Assembly (NCBI GenBank): GCA_029891385.1
Contig: CM057227.1
Coordinates: 57,909,567 to 57,973,566 of the forward strand
Reading direction: 5' to 3'
DNA: 64,000 bases
From: Erythroxylum novogranatense
Taxonomy: Eukaryota > Streptophyta > Magnoliopsida > Malpighiales > Erythroxylaceae
The translations under genes and the position numbers were made by a program. Shown one piece after another: positions 38,797 to 51,149 of the stretch; the first letter of the stretch is position 1; each line of letters starts with the position of its first letter. The notes beneath the pieces were generated by a model. That model was not told where the DNA came from and searched no databases. It saw only the letters and a program-made list of their open reading frames with translations.

Positions 38797-41640
38797 AATT
38801 TTATCGTCTAACTTCTTTATAATCTCACTTTTCTTTCGTTTGCTTTTTAAATGCATCTTTTTAAATCTGTTTTTACTGCGTCATACATATCTCAGTGCGA
38901 ATGCTATAACTTTTGCTACAGATGCCCAATTGACTTCGTTTTTGAACCATTGAAAAGAAGACATCAAGATATACAACTTCTATGAAGACCTCAAAGGCCC
39001 ATTCTATCGTCTAACTTCTGTATCATCTCACTTTTCTTTAAATCGTCGATTTTTGTGTATACATCTTTTTAAATACATTTTTACAAGGCATACATATCTC
39101 GATTCGAATGCTATAACGTTTCCTACAGATGTCCAATTGACTTCGTTTTTGAACCATTGAAAATAAGACTTCATGATCTACAACTTCTATGAAGACCTCA
39201 AAGGCCAATTCTATCGTCTAACTTCTGTATCATCTCACTTTCTTTCGTCTGCTTTTTGAGTCTGTCTTTTTGCGTCAGTACATATCTCAGTGCGAACGCT
39301 ATAACTTTCGCTACAGATGTCCAATTGACTTCGTTTTTAAACAATTGAAAAGAAGACTTCAAGATCTATAACTTCTATGAAGACCTCAAAGGCCAATTCT
39401 ATATTCTAACTTTTGTATCATCTCATTTTTCTTTCATCTGCTTTTCTGCGTCTGTTTTTCTGTGTCTGTACTTGTCTCAGTACGAATTCTATAACTTTTG
39501 TTACAGATGTCCAATTGACTTCATTTTTGAACCATTGAAAAGAAGACTTCAAGATCTACAATTTCTATGAAGACCTCAAAGGCCAATTCTATCGTCTAAC
39601 TTCTATATCATCTCACTTTCTTTCGTCTACTTTTTGCGTCAGTTTTTTTGCGTCTGTACATATCTCAGTGCGAATGCTATAACTTTTGCTACAGATGTCC
39701 AAATGACTTCGTTTTTTAACCATTGAAAAGAATACTTCAAGATCTACAACTTCTATGAAGACCTCAAAGGCCAATTCTATCGTCTAACTTCTGTATCATC
39801 TCACTTTTCTTTCGTCTGCTTTTTGCGTTTGTCTTTTTGCGTTTGTTTTTTTGCATCTGTACATATCTCAGTGCGAATGCTATAACTTTTGCTACAGATG
39901 TCCAATTGACTTTGTTTTTGAACCATTGAAAATAAGACTTCATGATCTACAACTTCTATGAAGACCTCAAAGGCCAATTCTATCGTCTAACTTCTGTATC
40001 ATCTCACTTTATTTTCGTTTGCTTTTTGCGTCTGTTTTTCGGCGTCTGTACATATCTCAGTGCGAATACTACAATTTTTGCTATAGATGTCCAATTGACT
40101 TCATTTTTGAACCATTGAAAAGAAGACTTCAAGATATATAACTTATATGAAGACCTCAAAGGCTAATTCTATAGTCTAACTTCTGTATCATCTCACTTTT
40201 CTTTCGTTTGATTTTTGCGTCTGTCTTTTTGCGTCTGTTTTTCTGCGTCTGTATACATCTCAGTGCGAATGCTATAACTTTTGCTAAAGATGTCCAATTG
40301 ACTTCGTTTTTGAACCATTGAAAAGAAGACTTCAAGATATACAACTTCTATGAAGACCTCAAAGGCCAATTCTATCTTCTAACTTCTGTACTATCTCACT
40401 TTTCTTTAAATACGCTTTTTGCGTCTGTTTTTTGTATACATTTTCTGCGTTCTTACATATCTCAGTGCGAATGCTATAACTTTTGTTGAAGATGTCCAAT
40501 TGACTTTGTTTTTAAACCATTGACAAGAAGACTTCAAGATCTAAAACTTCTATGAAGACCTTAAAGGCCAATTCTATCGTCTAACTTCTGTATCATCTCA
40601 CTTTTCTTTCGTCTGCCTTTTGCGTCTGTTTTTCTGAGTCTGTACATATCTTAGTGCGAATGATATAACTTTTGCTATAGAAGTCCAATTGACTTCATTT
40701 TTGAACCATTGAAAAGAAGACTTCAAGATCTACAACTTCTATAAAGACCTCAAAGGTCAATTCTATCGTCTAACTTCTGTATCATCTCACTTTCTTTCGT
40801 CTGCTTTTTGCGTCTGTCTTTTGCGTCTGTTTTTCTACGTCTGTACATATCTCAGTTCGAATGCTATAACTTTTGCTACTATTGTCCAATTGACTTCATT
40901 TTTGAACCATTGAAAAGAAGACTTCAAGATCTACAACTTCTATGAAGATCTCAAAGGCCAATTCTATCGTCTAACTTCTGTATGATCTCACTTTTCTTTC
41001 TTCTGCTTTTTGCGTCTGTTTTTTTGCGTCTGTACATATCTCAGTGCGAATACTATAACTTTTGCTAAAGATGTCTAATTGACTTCGTTTTTGAACCATT
41101 GAAAAGAAGACTTTAAGATCTACAACTTCTATGAAGACCTCAATGGCCAATTCTATCGTCTAACTTCTGTATGATTTCACTTTCTTTCGTCTGCTTTTCT
41201 GCGTCTGTTTTTCTGCGTCTGTACATATCTAAGTGCGAATACTATAACTTTTTCTACAGATGTCTAATTGACTTAGTTTTTAAACCATTGAAAAGAAGAA
41301 TTCAAGATCTACAACTTCTATGAGACCTAAAAGGCCAATTCTATCGTTTAACATCTGTAGCATCTCACTTTTCTTTAAATGCCTTTTACGTCATCTTTTG
41401 TGTATGCATTTTTTGCGTCTTTACATATCTGAGTTCGAATGATATAACTTTTGCTACAAGTGTCCTATTGACTTTCTTTTTGAACCATTGAAAAGAAGAC
41501 TTCAAGATCTACAACTTCTATGAAGACCTCAAAGGCCAATTATATCGTCTAACTTCTTTAAATCATCTCACTTTTCTTTAAATGCCTTTTTATGCGTCAT
41601 CTTTTGGGTCAGGAACATCTCCACTTTTAAGACGCATAAC
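38797..41640 (+). repeat. Satellite array, segment 4 (about 15 monomers)
   Basis: The longest uninterrupted stretch, with CAATTGACTT-type landmarks roughly every 190-208 bp from 38927 to about 41466. Monomers near 38840, 39050, 40410, 41370 and 41580 again show TTTAAAT replacing TTTCGTC-type sequence. Divergence grows towards the right end. Confidence 0.95.
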
Positions 41641-42271
41641 GTTTGACTCAGATGTCCAAATTTTACAAACTTTATACCGTTAGAAAGATAAAAGAAAGAT
41701 CTATAACTTTCCATAAGGAAAATTTGTCAAAATCCATCTTTATCAATCCAAATTTGCCCCTAAAAGCTGAAGACAAATTTTTCATTCATACACCAACACT
41801 GCACACAATTCTTCACTTCATGACAATATTTGAGACTCTTAGGCACAGAATTGAAATTCGATGTCTTCACACAAAATGTAGCCATATATTTCTAGTTTAA
41901 TCCAAATTAAGAATCATCTCGTTTGGATTACTAGAGAAAACATTGTGGCTAAATGACTGAAGCATATTCAGTGAATATTTTTCAGATCGTTACCAATCTT
42001 GTTTCTAAATCTTTCCTTATTACAACTCATACGAAGATCACTCTTTCTACTCCTTCTACTCCTCATTTTAATAAAATCACATTTAATACTATTATACCCG
42101 AAGTTGTCAATGAATGCATGTACCACTTTTTATGCTAAAGCATTTAAGTGTCTATGGGCTTATATCTTTAGCATGATCAAGAGCAAGAAAATGCATTTCC
42201 TTAACCTCTCTTTGAGTTCACAAATACCGAAAATTTGGGTACTAACCTTTAATAAGGGATGGGATGTTACA
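41641..42271 (-). repeat. LTR end fused to the satellite
   Basis: The right end reads GGGATGGGATGTTACA, so on the minus strand this starts TGTAACATCCCATCCC, the usual start of a chromovirus-type LTR. At its left end (about 41600-41745) lies a diverged monomer: GCATAACGTTTGACTCAGAT, then GTCCAAATTTTACAAA, then GATCTATAACTTTCCATAAG. No junction separates LTR-like and satellite sequence. The far (3') end of this LTR was not found. Two overlapping frames here (up to 130 codons) match nothing and are not called. Confidence 0.65.
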
Positions 42272-42990
42272 ATCTTTGTATACATTTTTAAAATTATAAC
42301 TTTATTTTTAAGTTATGTACTAAAATATTATAACACAGGACTTATATACATTTACAAATTTTATTTTGATAAGTCATTTCAAATATTATGATTTTGCTTA
42401 TTTTCTCCCAAACAATTTATCAACATTAACAATTTTCGCACAAATATTAAAATTAACAATATTTATTTACAAATATTTAACCAATCATAAAATATCGATT
42501 ATTACTTATATACATTTTTCAAATTATAAGTTTATTTTTAAATTATGTACTAAAATATTATAAGACTTTTATTTAAAACTTTTCTATAACTTTATCAAAT
42601 TATTTTATCTTTTCTACCGTATAAATTTCACAATTTTGCTCACATATTTCATCTATTGATCTTTTAATTCATTCAACCATTTAATTTTTATTCATTCTTT
42701 ACTATACATTTCAAGGATTTTAAAATTTACAATTTCTTATTTAAACTTAGTTATTTTATTAATTCATTCAAATAATTCAATTAGTATATTTTTCTTTTTC
42801 TTTTTACAAAATTTTAACTTCAATCCTACAATTCCATCTTTCCCTTATATATTAATATATTCATTTATAGAATACTCTTAATTTTTAAATTAGCTGAGCA
42901 CTTCATTGCGCATTTCTGCGATCTATTTCTATAGTACTACTTAAAAATGCAAACGTGTGGTTGCAAACTACACTTAGATCAGAAAAAAAG
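42272..42990. other. Very AT-rich spacer with an internal duplication
   Basis: No gene. Two near-copies of about 56 bp (TATACATTTTT.AAATTATAA ... ATGTACTAAAATATTATAA) lie at about 42279-42334 and 42508-42564. Confidence 0.6.
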
Positions 42991-43029
42991 AAGAAGAGAA
43001 TAATGAGATACTTCAAGTTACACGTCCAA

Positions 43030-44990
43030 AAGATAGGTTCGTTAACTTGATTTTTTTACATTTCGAGTGGTGTTGAATCTGGTATTAGAGTCCACTTCAT
43101 GCTTGATTACAGAGTTAAGTACTTCCATGCACAAGATGAAAAGGTAAGGAAGAGGGGGTCTCCCTGTTTAAGTCTTTTCCCAAATTTGAATTATTTTTAG
43201 GGACTTCCATATATTAGGATTAAGTAATTAGCAATGGTTATGCATTCTTTGATCCAGTTGATGTATGCCAGTGGAAAACTGTAAGCTTCCATCATCTTCT
43301 AAATAAATTTCCAACTAATAATATCAATAGCCTTATAAAAGTAAACTTTTGATAGTGGAATTAGGAGTTGATTTAGCTCTTGCAATTAGGAATTGATTTA
43401 GCTTTTAAATATCCTTTAAGAAGGTCTTACAATATTAAGATACTTTCACCAATTTGTCAGTTGCAGATGAAGGCCCCCTGATTGTCACCGATGAGTGGAG
43501 CTATTGCAACTTTCATTGTTGATGTGAGGATCTTTGAGATGATTTTGTAAAGAAAATTGGTATAATTAATAGGTCTGAGTTCATTGAAATTGATGTGCTT
43601 AAATCCTTTTAGTATTAAGCACAGGAATTTCTTGTTAAGTTTGTTTGAGAAGCACACATTTGGAGAAGAACTATTTCACTGCATTTTTTACAAATGTACT
43701 TGTGATATCCTATGTTTGTTGGTAGATAAAACCACTCTGTCTGTCAAGACCACCGAATTTTATGCTCTCCATCTTGAAAATAGCTTCCTCAATTTCCTTG
43801 TCATCTATAGCTTTGGTTAGCATGGTATAGTTCACCTAATTTATTTTCTTTAGATTGAGTTAAAAGAGATTTGCATCTAATACTGATGCTGAGTTTGGAG
43901 TTCCAAGAAGATTGTAGAAGTAACTAACAGTCTCATCCTGAATGTCCTTCTGGTTTTGAAGTATTAGTCTCTCATAACAAATTTTGTTTTTGTTTTGATA
44001 GGCCAGGATAGAGTGAAAGAAGAACTTGGAGCATCTATCCCATGTTTGAGCCAATTGATCCTGCCTCTTTGCCAAAACAAGGAGCTGTGATTACTAACCA
44101 AGAGCATATAATGAGAGAGAGCTAGCTTTCCCTTTGCAATAAGTTAATAATTATGTGGTGAAAAAACAAGGAGTTTCTGGATACCAGTAAGTTCATCCCT
44201 AGTTTTCGATAAAGCTTGATCATTAGAGCCCTTTGATGAATGTACAATTTTAAGCTCCTGCTTGATCGCCTTCAGCTTTTGCACACATATAAATTTCTTG
44301 GTTCCCTTAAAGAAACAATCAACACCTTTCTTAAAAGCATATGTGAAACATGGTGTCTTAACCAAGTAGATGTTAAATCTAAAAGGATGATACTAGCAGC
44401 CTTCTCAAAAAGATTCTTAATTTTAATAGGGTTGTGATCTAAGAAGAGAGGGTCTTGGAATATAACATAGCTTTTGGGGAATTTTGCTAGCCATTTGGCA
44501 TTGGCCAATGCTCAATCAAGCGTTTTTTGTGTGGATAAACCAGTGTGAGGATTGTTTATTTGACTAGGTGATCCTATGCCCTGTGGGATTCAAATATGTC
44601 ACCCCTAGTGTATCTACACATTGTCTGAACTCATCTAAGTAATTTCAAAGATTATATAATATTAAGTTGAAATCACCACATATCAACCAAGGCATGTTAG
44701 GTTCTCTACTAAAATTGATGAGATCATTCCAAAGAGCTACTCTTTGGAACTTGAAATTGCTTGCATAGATGAAGGAAGTAAGAATGTTAGTTTTCTTTAG
44801 CAAAAAAGATATTTGAAGGTGTATAAGCTGATCAGTAGAATTGAGAAGTTCCACTCGAATTTCATTAGCCTTGTAGCATAAGATGATTCTTTTATGCACA
44901 AGTAGTCTTACAATTAGAGGCTTCTCCCTCATGACAAAATCTTAAAGCAACTTACTTTGTTGGGCAATTTAATCCTTTGATGCTCCACAC
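43030..44990 (-). pseudogene. LINE (L1-type) ORF2 remnant: endonuclease and RT fingers/palm
   Basis: Read from high to low coordinates. 44990-44950 is the start of the APE endonuclease (ILVWSIKGLNCPTK). 44932-44645 holds LTSFIYASNFKFQRVALWND and MPWLICGDFN, the conserved endonuclease GDFN block. 44508-44140 is the linker. 44075-43860 is the region before RT (CSKFFFHSILAYQNKN). 43657-43457 is RT (FNELRPINYTNFLYKIISKI, DNQGAF). 43350-43080 continues with YKAIDIISWKFI, PLAYINWIKECITIANY and KRLKQGDPLF. The frame is broken repeatedly. It ends near 43000, before the catalytic FADD motif, so this copy lacks its 3' part. Confidence 0.88.
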
Positions 44991-45601
44991 AAGGATTGAT
45001 ATATTAAAAAAGATTATTTTTGGAGCCTTTACTCTTGGTCTTTTAAGATTCGTCCTCTCAACTATTTGAAATGGAATACTCAATTCCTCATGATCAATGT
45101 CTACATCTTTTTTAGCATGGTGATTTAGTGATTGAGTGTCTTCTGGTGGTGTGGTGATATTTGGTGGAGAGACATGTTTGAGATTATCACTAGCAGAAGC
45201 AGTTTTGGTTTTGTCAGTTGAAGGTGTGTGTTTAATTAGGGAGTTTGTAAGAGTTGAAGACATGTTAGTTTGAGGAGGCTTTTGATTTATGAAAGTTATC
45301 TCTATATGGGATTGAATTACTACATTAATATTATTCTTTGCATCTACTGGAGACTTTGGCTTTACACTGTGTTGAGATTAAGCATTTCTTCTTCAGTTAT
45401 AACAATCCCTGTTAACTTAAAATATCTCTCTGTTTGAAATTTTTTCCCCGTGGCATTCTAAATTGTCCTTTAATGTTTGAGAAGTGGATTCCATTGGTAG
45501 GAGATAGCAATACTGTCCTCCCATAGTTTGTGTCCCTCACCTAGTCTCATGATAGGGATCTCATTTGGAAGGTCTTTGGAGAGTTCAACACTTACACATA
45601 T
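44991..45601 (-). pseudogene. LINE ORF1 C-terminal part, interrupted at 45602
   Basis: On the minus strand 45600-45460 reads ICVSVELSKDLPNEIPIMRL, GEGHKLWEDSIAISYQWNPL, matching the plant LINE ORF1 segment that follows YAR. 45263-44991 is the Ser/Thr-rich tail leading into the endonuclease. It is the continuation of the ORF1 piece at 49272-49680, split by the 3.7-kb insertion. Confidence 0.75.
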
Positions 45602-48600
45602 TGCAATATCCTAGTTTGATTATTGTACTGTGTAATGTATTGTACATGCTTTTTGTAAAGTATGCTCTATTTATGGTACACTAGAGTAATTTAAGCATTT
45701 AAAAGTATTATTGAGGTTATAATAGAGATCATGGATAGCCTAGAGATGGTTATAGACTTAACTAAAAATTTCGTAGAAAATGTTCGAAAACTCTGAAAAG
45801 CTACAAAATGAGTCCAAACGGCTTTAAAAGCCCTAAAATGTGCTTTGAGGATTTAAATGACACTTTTGAATGAAATCTGGATGATTTTGGTGAATAACAT
45901 TTTTAGATGAATAGTGAATTCGGGTGAATAGTATTTTCACTTAAATAGTGATTTTGGGGACCCAACCCAAAAACTTGAAAAATACCTGAAACAGGTATTA
46001 GAGTATAATGATATTGAAATGGATAAAAAATAAACCCAATCAGATGAGTTTTGGGGGTTTCAAAAGTTTAGGGTTAAAATACCCTTTTTGGAAAATAATA
46101 GGTATTGATAATTTTAAATCCATTCGAAATTTTTAAAAGCATCCAATCAACAAGTGTTGACCCTAATTAAAGTATTTTATGGTCAATTTGATGATAAGAT
46201 AGTTGTGAAATATTTTCAGAATTTAATTCGGTTAGTTGGTGAATTAAATGTATTAAAGGGCAATTTGGTCTTTTTGTATTCAAAACAGGGCAATTTGGTA
46301 TTTTTACATGAAGTTAGTGGATTGATGAGTCATTGGGAGAGAACCAATTAAATGGTGACAAGTGGCATGGGTAAAAGTGTAAATATGAGGCATTTTGGTA
46401 AAGTTATAATTATAAGATGTTATTAAGGATAAAGGTGTAATTATAATGGAAATGGGGGGCAAACTTGTAATTAAACAAAGACTTCATCTTCTTTAAACAA
46501 TGGTGGCTGGCCATTAATGAGAGAAGTGTAGAGAAATAGAGAAAAAAAAAAAGAAAAAAGAAAGGAGAAGAGAGAGCTACAGCTAAGCCAAAGTGAAGTG
46601 ATCCAAACCATTTTTCATGCTCTTCTACTTTCAATCAAGCATCCAATAAAGTTTCATAGTCATTCAAGTGAAGAAGAAGAAGAAAATGGGTTGGTAAGCT
46701 TACTAATCTTGTTGAAAAATCTGATTTGATAGGTTATAGGTTAGATTTGGTTTTGATGGTGTGATTTACACCCTTTTGATGTAATATCAAGGTTTTATAG
46801 CATTGGAAGCAATTGGGAGAAGAAAACCACATGAATAAGGTTTATGGAATCTTGGTCAAACTTGGTCAAAGGTGAGATCTATTGCCTTAAGTGTCTTATG
46901 TTGTTATTTGATGATTTACGAGTAATGTAAGACCGTAGGAAATTAGTTTGATGATGAAAGAATGAAAGAAAAACTATGGAAATAATTAGATAAGTTTTTG
47001 GCCAAGGTTAGGGTTTTTAATGGGTTTTGATCCAAAATTCTATTTTGAAGTTTTATAATGCTCATAGCATTATTTTGATGCTAATGAAGTAAAGAAATAA
47101 AAAAGAATTGAATTGGAATTGATTTTTGTTGAAATTCAACCTAGAAAGCTTGATTTTGTAAAGACATTGTTAATGACATTTTATGGCTTAAATGTGTGTA
47201 CTAAAATGTCATGGAAGTGAACTTAGATTGATTTTCAAGTGTTAGAAATCAAATGGAATTAAATTGGAAGAGTTTAATGTATAATATGTTAAGTTTAGCC
47301 TTAAAGACATTTTTGGTATAAAAGCGTGGTTATGATGTAATGACCATGTGAATGTGATTAAGGATGATCATTAAGCGTACTTGCGGTATTGGAATTATTG
47401 AATGAAGTGTTATGTTATTATTTGGAGAAAAATTAGTATGTGGAGTGTATATGGAAAGTAATGAAGATGATATGGTTTATGGTATATTTGATTGGAAAAT
47501 GTATTAAGGTGTTGAATGTATTCGTATTAGGCTTTCAGATCAAAAAACAAAGCCAACTAAAGGGTTTCAAAATGGTGAAAAGGAAACTAGCAAGTAGTGA
47601 GTGTATTTTAATTATTTTATATGACTAAATTCTTTGCAAAGAATTAATGACATGTGAGTATTCTTTAAATTAATTTTATACAAATGGTTTCTATTTATAG
47701 AGACTAGCAAGTTATGAGTGTACTTTAAATTAAGTTTATGCAAATGGTTGTCATTTGATCATGGAATAAATAATTATGTTGAGTTTTATGCAAATGATAT
47801 TTTACAAGTGAATATTGCTAACATAAGTGTATGCTTTGGCAATATATAAGTTTTAATTTTAAAGTTAAAATTTATATGATTAGGAGTTGCATTAAAATAA
47901 TTTAATTATAAGTTCTTAAATACTTGATTTAGAAAATAAGATGAGTCGTAAATGCAAGAGTTTCTTTTAGATATGGTACACAGCTAGACTATATACATGT
48001 TATTATACCAGTATATTTATAGTGGTTAACCTATTAACGGTAAGCGGTAGAACCAACTCAGCAAATAATGGTTAACTAGTCACGTAAGCGATGTAAAACT
48101 AGCTCTGTGACTTGTTACAGGTAAGTGATTCAGAACCAGCTCCGTAACTACTAGTATATAGCGGTGAACCTGTTACAGGTAAGCTATGCAAAACCAGCTC
48201 CATAAATAGTGATTAACCAATAATGGGAAAGCAATGCAGAACCAACTCTGTGACTTTAGGCCTAATGTACTATATGGTAAAGAAACTAGTGGTGGGCTAT
48301 GTTGAGTAAGGAAAGTCATGTGTTACCACTATTTATGTTAAAAACAATTTGAGGGGCACCATATGGTACCAATTCTAGTGGATGAATTATTTTCGATATA
48401 AAAGTTTTCATAAAACTTATTGCCACCATTGTTTATTGGTTAAGGAAAAAGAAAACTTTTATATGCTGAGTTTAATTTCGAAAAAATCCTTTCGAAATAG
48501 TATTTCAGAAAATTTGAAATTGTGTTTTATGAAATTTTATTTGAGTACCAATTGTTATGTTGCACGAATACATTGTTATGGAAAATGCTTTACCATGGGC

Positions 48601-49266
48601 TTTATGATTGTATGGAAATATTGCACTTATGTTGTTATGAAAAGTTCAATTTTTTTTGTAAATTGATTACACTCACTAAGCTCACCCTTATTATCATTTT
48701 TTTAAATGTTTTTAAACAAACTACACCAAGTATGCGTACAAGTGTTACAATAATTGGGACTCTGTCGCAGGATTAGTTATATCGTCAGGTGTTGCCGTGC
48801 ATATGTCATTTTGATATTTACAGTTATGTAAAGAATGGATATTTATAAAGGCTTTTAAATGAAATGCATGAATATGTTTTTAGCTTTTTAAAATTTATTG
48901 TAGTGATTGTTGAGAATTATTTGTTTAGGGTTGTTTGTGAGTGGACTTGAAGTCCAAAATTTATAGTTAAGAAATTGGTGTGAATATAGAAGTGTTTTGA
49001 AATTTTACATGGCTTTTGAAAATTTTGGAAATGTCAAAATGCAGTCGTTATGCTATCAAAATTTTCAATAAAATGAATTAAAATAAAATTTTCCCTTTAC
49101 TTTCTTCGTTTTTAATTATTAAAAGTATAAAATGTTTTAAATAGTTGAATGGCTTGGCTTTGCGAGAACCCATTGTTTAAGTCAGATATCGATCGAAGGG
49201 CTACTGTGAGCTCGCTAGGAGGGCTCCATGTGGGTTCCGGAAGGGGAACTCCAGGACGGGTCCTTT
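45602..49266 (+). mobile_element. Probable gypsy solo LTR (3.67 kb) inserted in LINE ORF1
   Basis: The two halves of a LINE ORF1 (…KKKGVGYARL and ICVSVELSKD…) flank it, so insertion is certain. Perfect 5-bp duplications CATAT lie at 45597-45601 and 49267-49271. It starts TGCAATATCC and ends GGACGGGTCCTTT. The start obeys the TG rule but the end is not CA unless the border is moved two bases into the duplication. There are no coding domains, primer site or polypurine tract inside. Internal duplications occur near 47575-47760 and 48023-48260. The right end (GGGTTCCGGAAGGGGAACTC) resembles that of the solo LTR ending at 54373. Confidence 0.7.
48023..48260 (+). repeat. Short tandem repeats inside the solo LTR
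   Basis: About four imperfect units of 55-65 bp: GGTTAACC or GGTGAACC, TTACAGGTAAGC, then (C)AGAACCA(G/A)CTC and GTGACT-like sequence. A typical LTR internal repeat, with no coding role. Confidence 0.75.
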
Positions 49267-49271
49267 CATAT

Positions 49272-49680
49272 AAACGAGCATAGCCTACCCCTTTTTTCTT
49301 AGCAGTAGTTTCATCAATGCAGAGGGGCTTTCTTATGAAACTAACAAAGGCACTCAATCTTTATGTAGTCCAGTATTCAAGACGGATATTGTGGAAGTGA
49401 ATCCACAGAGGAATGTTCTTGACCTTGATAGAAGAATAGTGAGCCCACCTATGGATGATTGGGAAGGGGGTCATTGATTAAAGAAGAAACCAAATGTGGC
49501 TTCCCAATTATGCGGACCCTCTTCCAATATTTCAATCTTTGGGCAAACTATATGCTTTCCATCTATTTCCTTGGGAGGTTTAAAGATGAGACTCAATGCT
49601 TGGTGAGCCCCAATTACTTATTTCCAGCTTTTTCGGTGGGTAGTAACTGCAGTTAACATGGTGGTGGTGATGTCAGGTAG
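49272..49680 (-). pseudogene. LINE ORF1 N-terminal part (DUF4283-like)
   Basis: On the minus strand 49600-49480 reads FKPPKEIDGKHIVCPKIEIL then EEGPHNWEATFGFF. 49440-49272 reads PLWIHFHNIRLEYWTT, then IRKPLCIDETTAKKKGVGYA. These match the DUF4283-type N-terminal domain of plant LINE ORF1 (WV.L..LPLEYW and GKPL.AD..T blocks). Stops and frameshifts are present. The protein breaks at YARL, where the solo LTR entered. Confidence 0.75.
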
Positions 49681-49831
49681 AGGTTATTTTGTTTAGGATG
49701 GAGGAAGGATGGAAGTGGGCAAAGTAGGGAATTCATCTTGGTTAGAGTTAGTTAAGGTTTGCACGTTCAGAAGCCAAAGCCAGGTAAGGAAACAAATAAT
49801 TTTGGTAGGTATGAAAAGATGAAATGAAACG

Positions 49832-50014
49832 GTATGTGGTGGAGTGGCTGGGGCTCCTCCTCCCTTAACCAAGGTCTTGGTTTCAAGTCTTGGGAATGGA
49901 GCTGCACTTGTGAGGGAGAGCTTTGCAACCCGCAAGTGTCCAACCTGGCTCGAATTCGGATTAGTTGATTGTCCATGTAGCGTCGGATACCGGATGGTTT
50001 ATAACGAAAAAAAG
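49832..50014 (+). mobile_element. tRNA-derived SINE, about 180 bp
   Basis: Pol III A-box-like TGGTGGAGTGG at 49838-49848 and B-box-like GGTTTCAAGTC at 49880-49890, about 31 bp apart. A SINE body follows (GAGCTGCACTTGTGAGGGAG, TGTCCAACCTGGCTCG, GGATACCGGATGG) and a short A run at 50008-50014. This is the layout of plant tRNA-derived SINEs. No clear target duplication found. It sits in the 5' part of the LINE ORF1 region. Confidence 0.8.
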
Positions 50015-50019
50015 GGGGA

Positions 50020-51140
50020 AGGAAGAAGGTGGGAGAAGAAATATGTTTTGTTAGGACTAAAGTGCCCCTAGTAAGGTCTAGTCTTCAAAAAAGAAAACGG
50101 TGGGATTGATGGAGGGGAGAGGAGGAAGAGAAGGTCCAAAGAGAGTATAGTAGAGTTGGAAGAGCAGGTGGTACATTTAGGTTAGCTAAGTCTGCATAAA
50201 TCTCCATGCATAAAGGCAATTGAGAGCACCATCTTCAACCTTAGTAGTACCTTCTAAAGAAAAAAGTGTTTGAATTATGGTACTCGGTGTAGCCACTTTG
50301 GTTAAGCCCTTCTACTTGCCTTGATCGTACGATGTTAGAAATATGTTATGCTGTAGCCATATCATATCATTCTGCTATGGCAAGAAGAGACATTGGGGCT
50401 TAATAACCTATTCCATACATCTTAAAACATTTGCAATCAACTAAAAAGATGTACTCGCTAGGAAATTACAATTGTAGAAGCAAAACAATTTTAAATAATT
50501 TTGTTAAAATTTTATAATCAATCGATCAATATAAATATAGGATAAATTATTTCAAAATTCTAATAAATAAAAATTAGATATATTATAAATTTTATTTTAT
50601 AACAATAATTATTACCACCTATAAAAATACATATTTGTATATTTCATTATTCATAGAACTTAATTATTTAAAATTTATTTTTAAGAAATTCAATATTTGC
50701 AATTTTAATATAAAAATTTGTAAGAATAAACCAATACACTATCATCAATAAGTATTTGAAAACTATATAGTAAGAAAATTATTTTATATTATTTAAAAAA
50801 TGTAAAGACTAGAAAATTAAAAATAGATCCAAATATCATTAAATTTTGTAGAGCACTTAAATTAGATTACGTGTCCCTACTCCATTATCTCAATAAAGCT
50901 AGTAAGGTACACTATCGAGAAATTGTTATTGTAGTCTAGCAACTATATGATATCAACCAAGAAGCAATCTACATTAAAGCTTCAATTTACAAGGTCTTTG
51001 ACTCGCTTCTATATAAAAATAGAGTAGCAACATTTAAAGAATAAGTGAGGTATACTATCAGCTACTAGTCCATAAAAGGATGCATTTCCTGTAGTTGGAC
51101 AAATTGAAATCTCTAAATCGTGCTAATCCTATTCTTAATA
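50020..51140. other. Probable LINE 5' region and AT-rich spacer
   Basis: 50100-50330 may be the 5' end of the minus-strand LINE (SLEGTTKVEDGALNCLYA in one frame), but this is weak. 50460-50830 is very AT-rich with no feature seen. Confidence 0.4.
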
Positions 51141-51149
51141 TCTAGCTAT

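Noticed and set aside
13143..41640. Repeated small frames (for example beginning SSHFSFVCFLR) across the array
   Set aside because: They recur with the satellite period and drift in frame, so they are echoes of the monomer.
41999..42391. A 130-codon frame overlapping the LTR end
   Set aside because: It crosses the LTR terminus at 42271, is low-complexity and has no recognisable domain.
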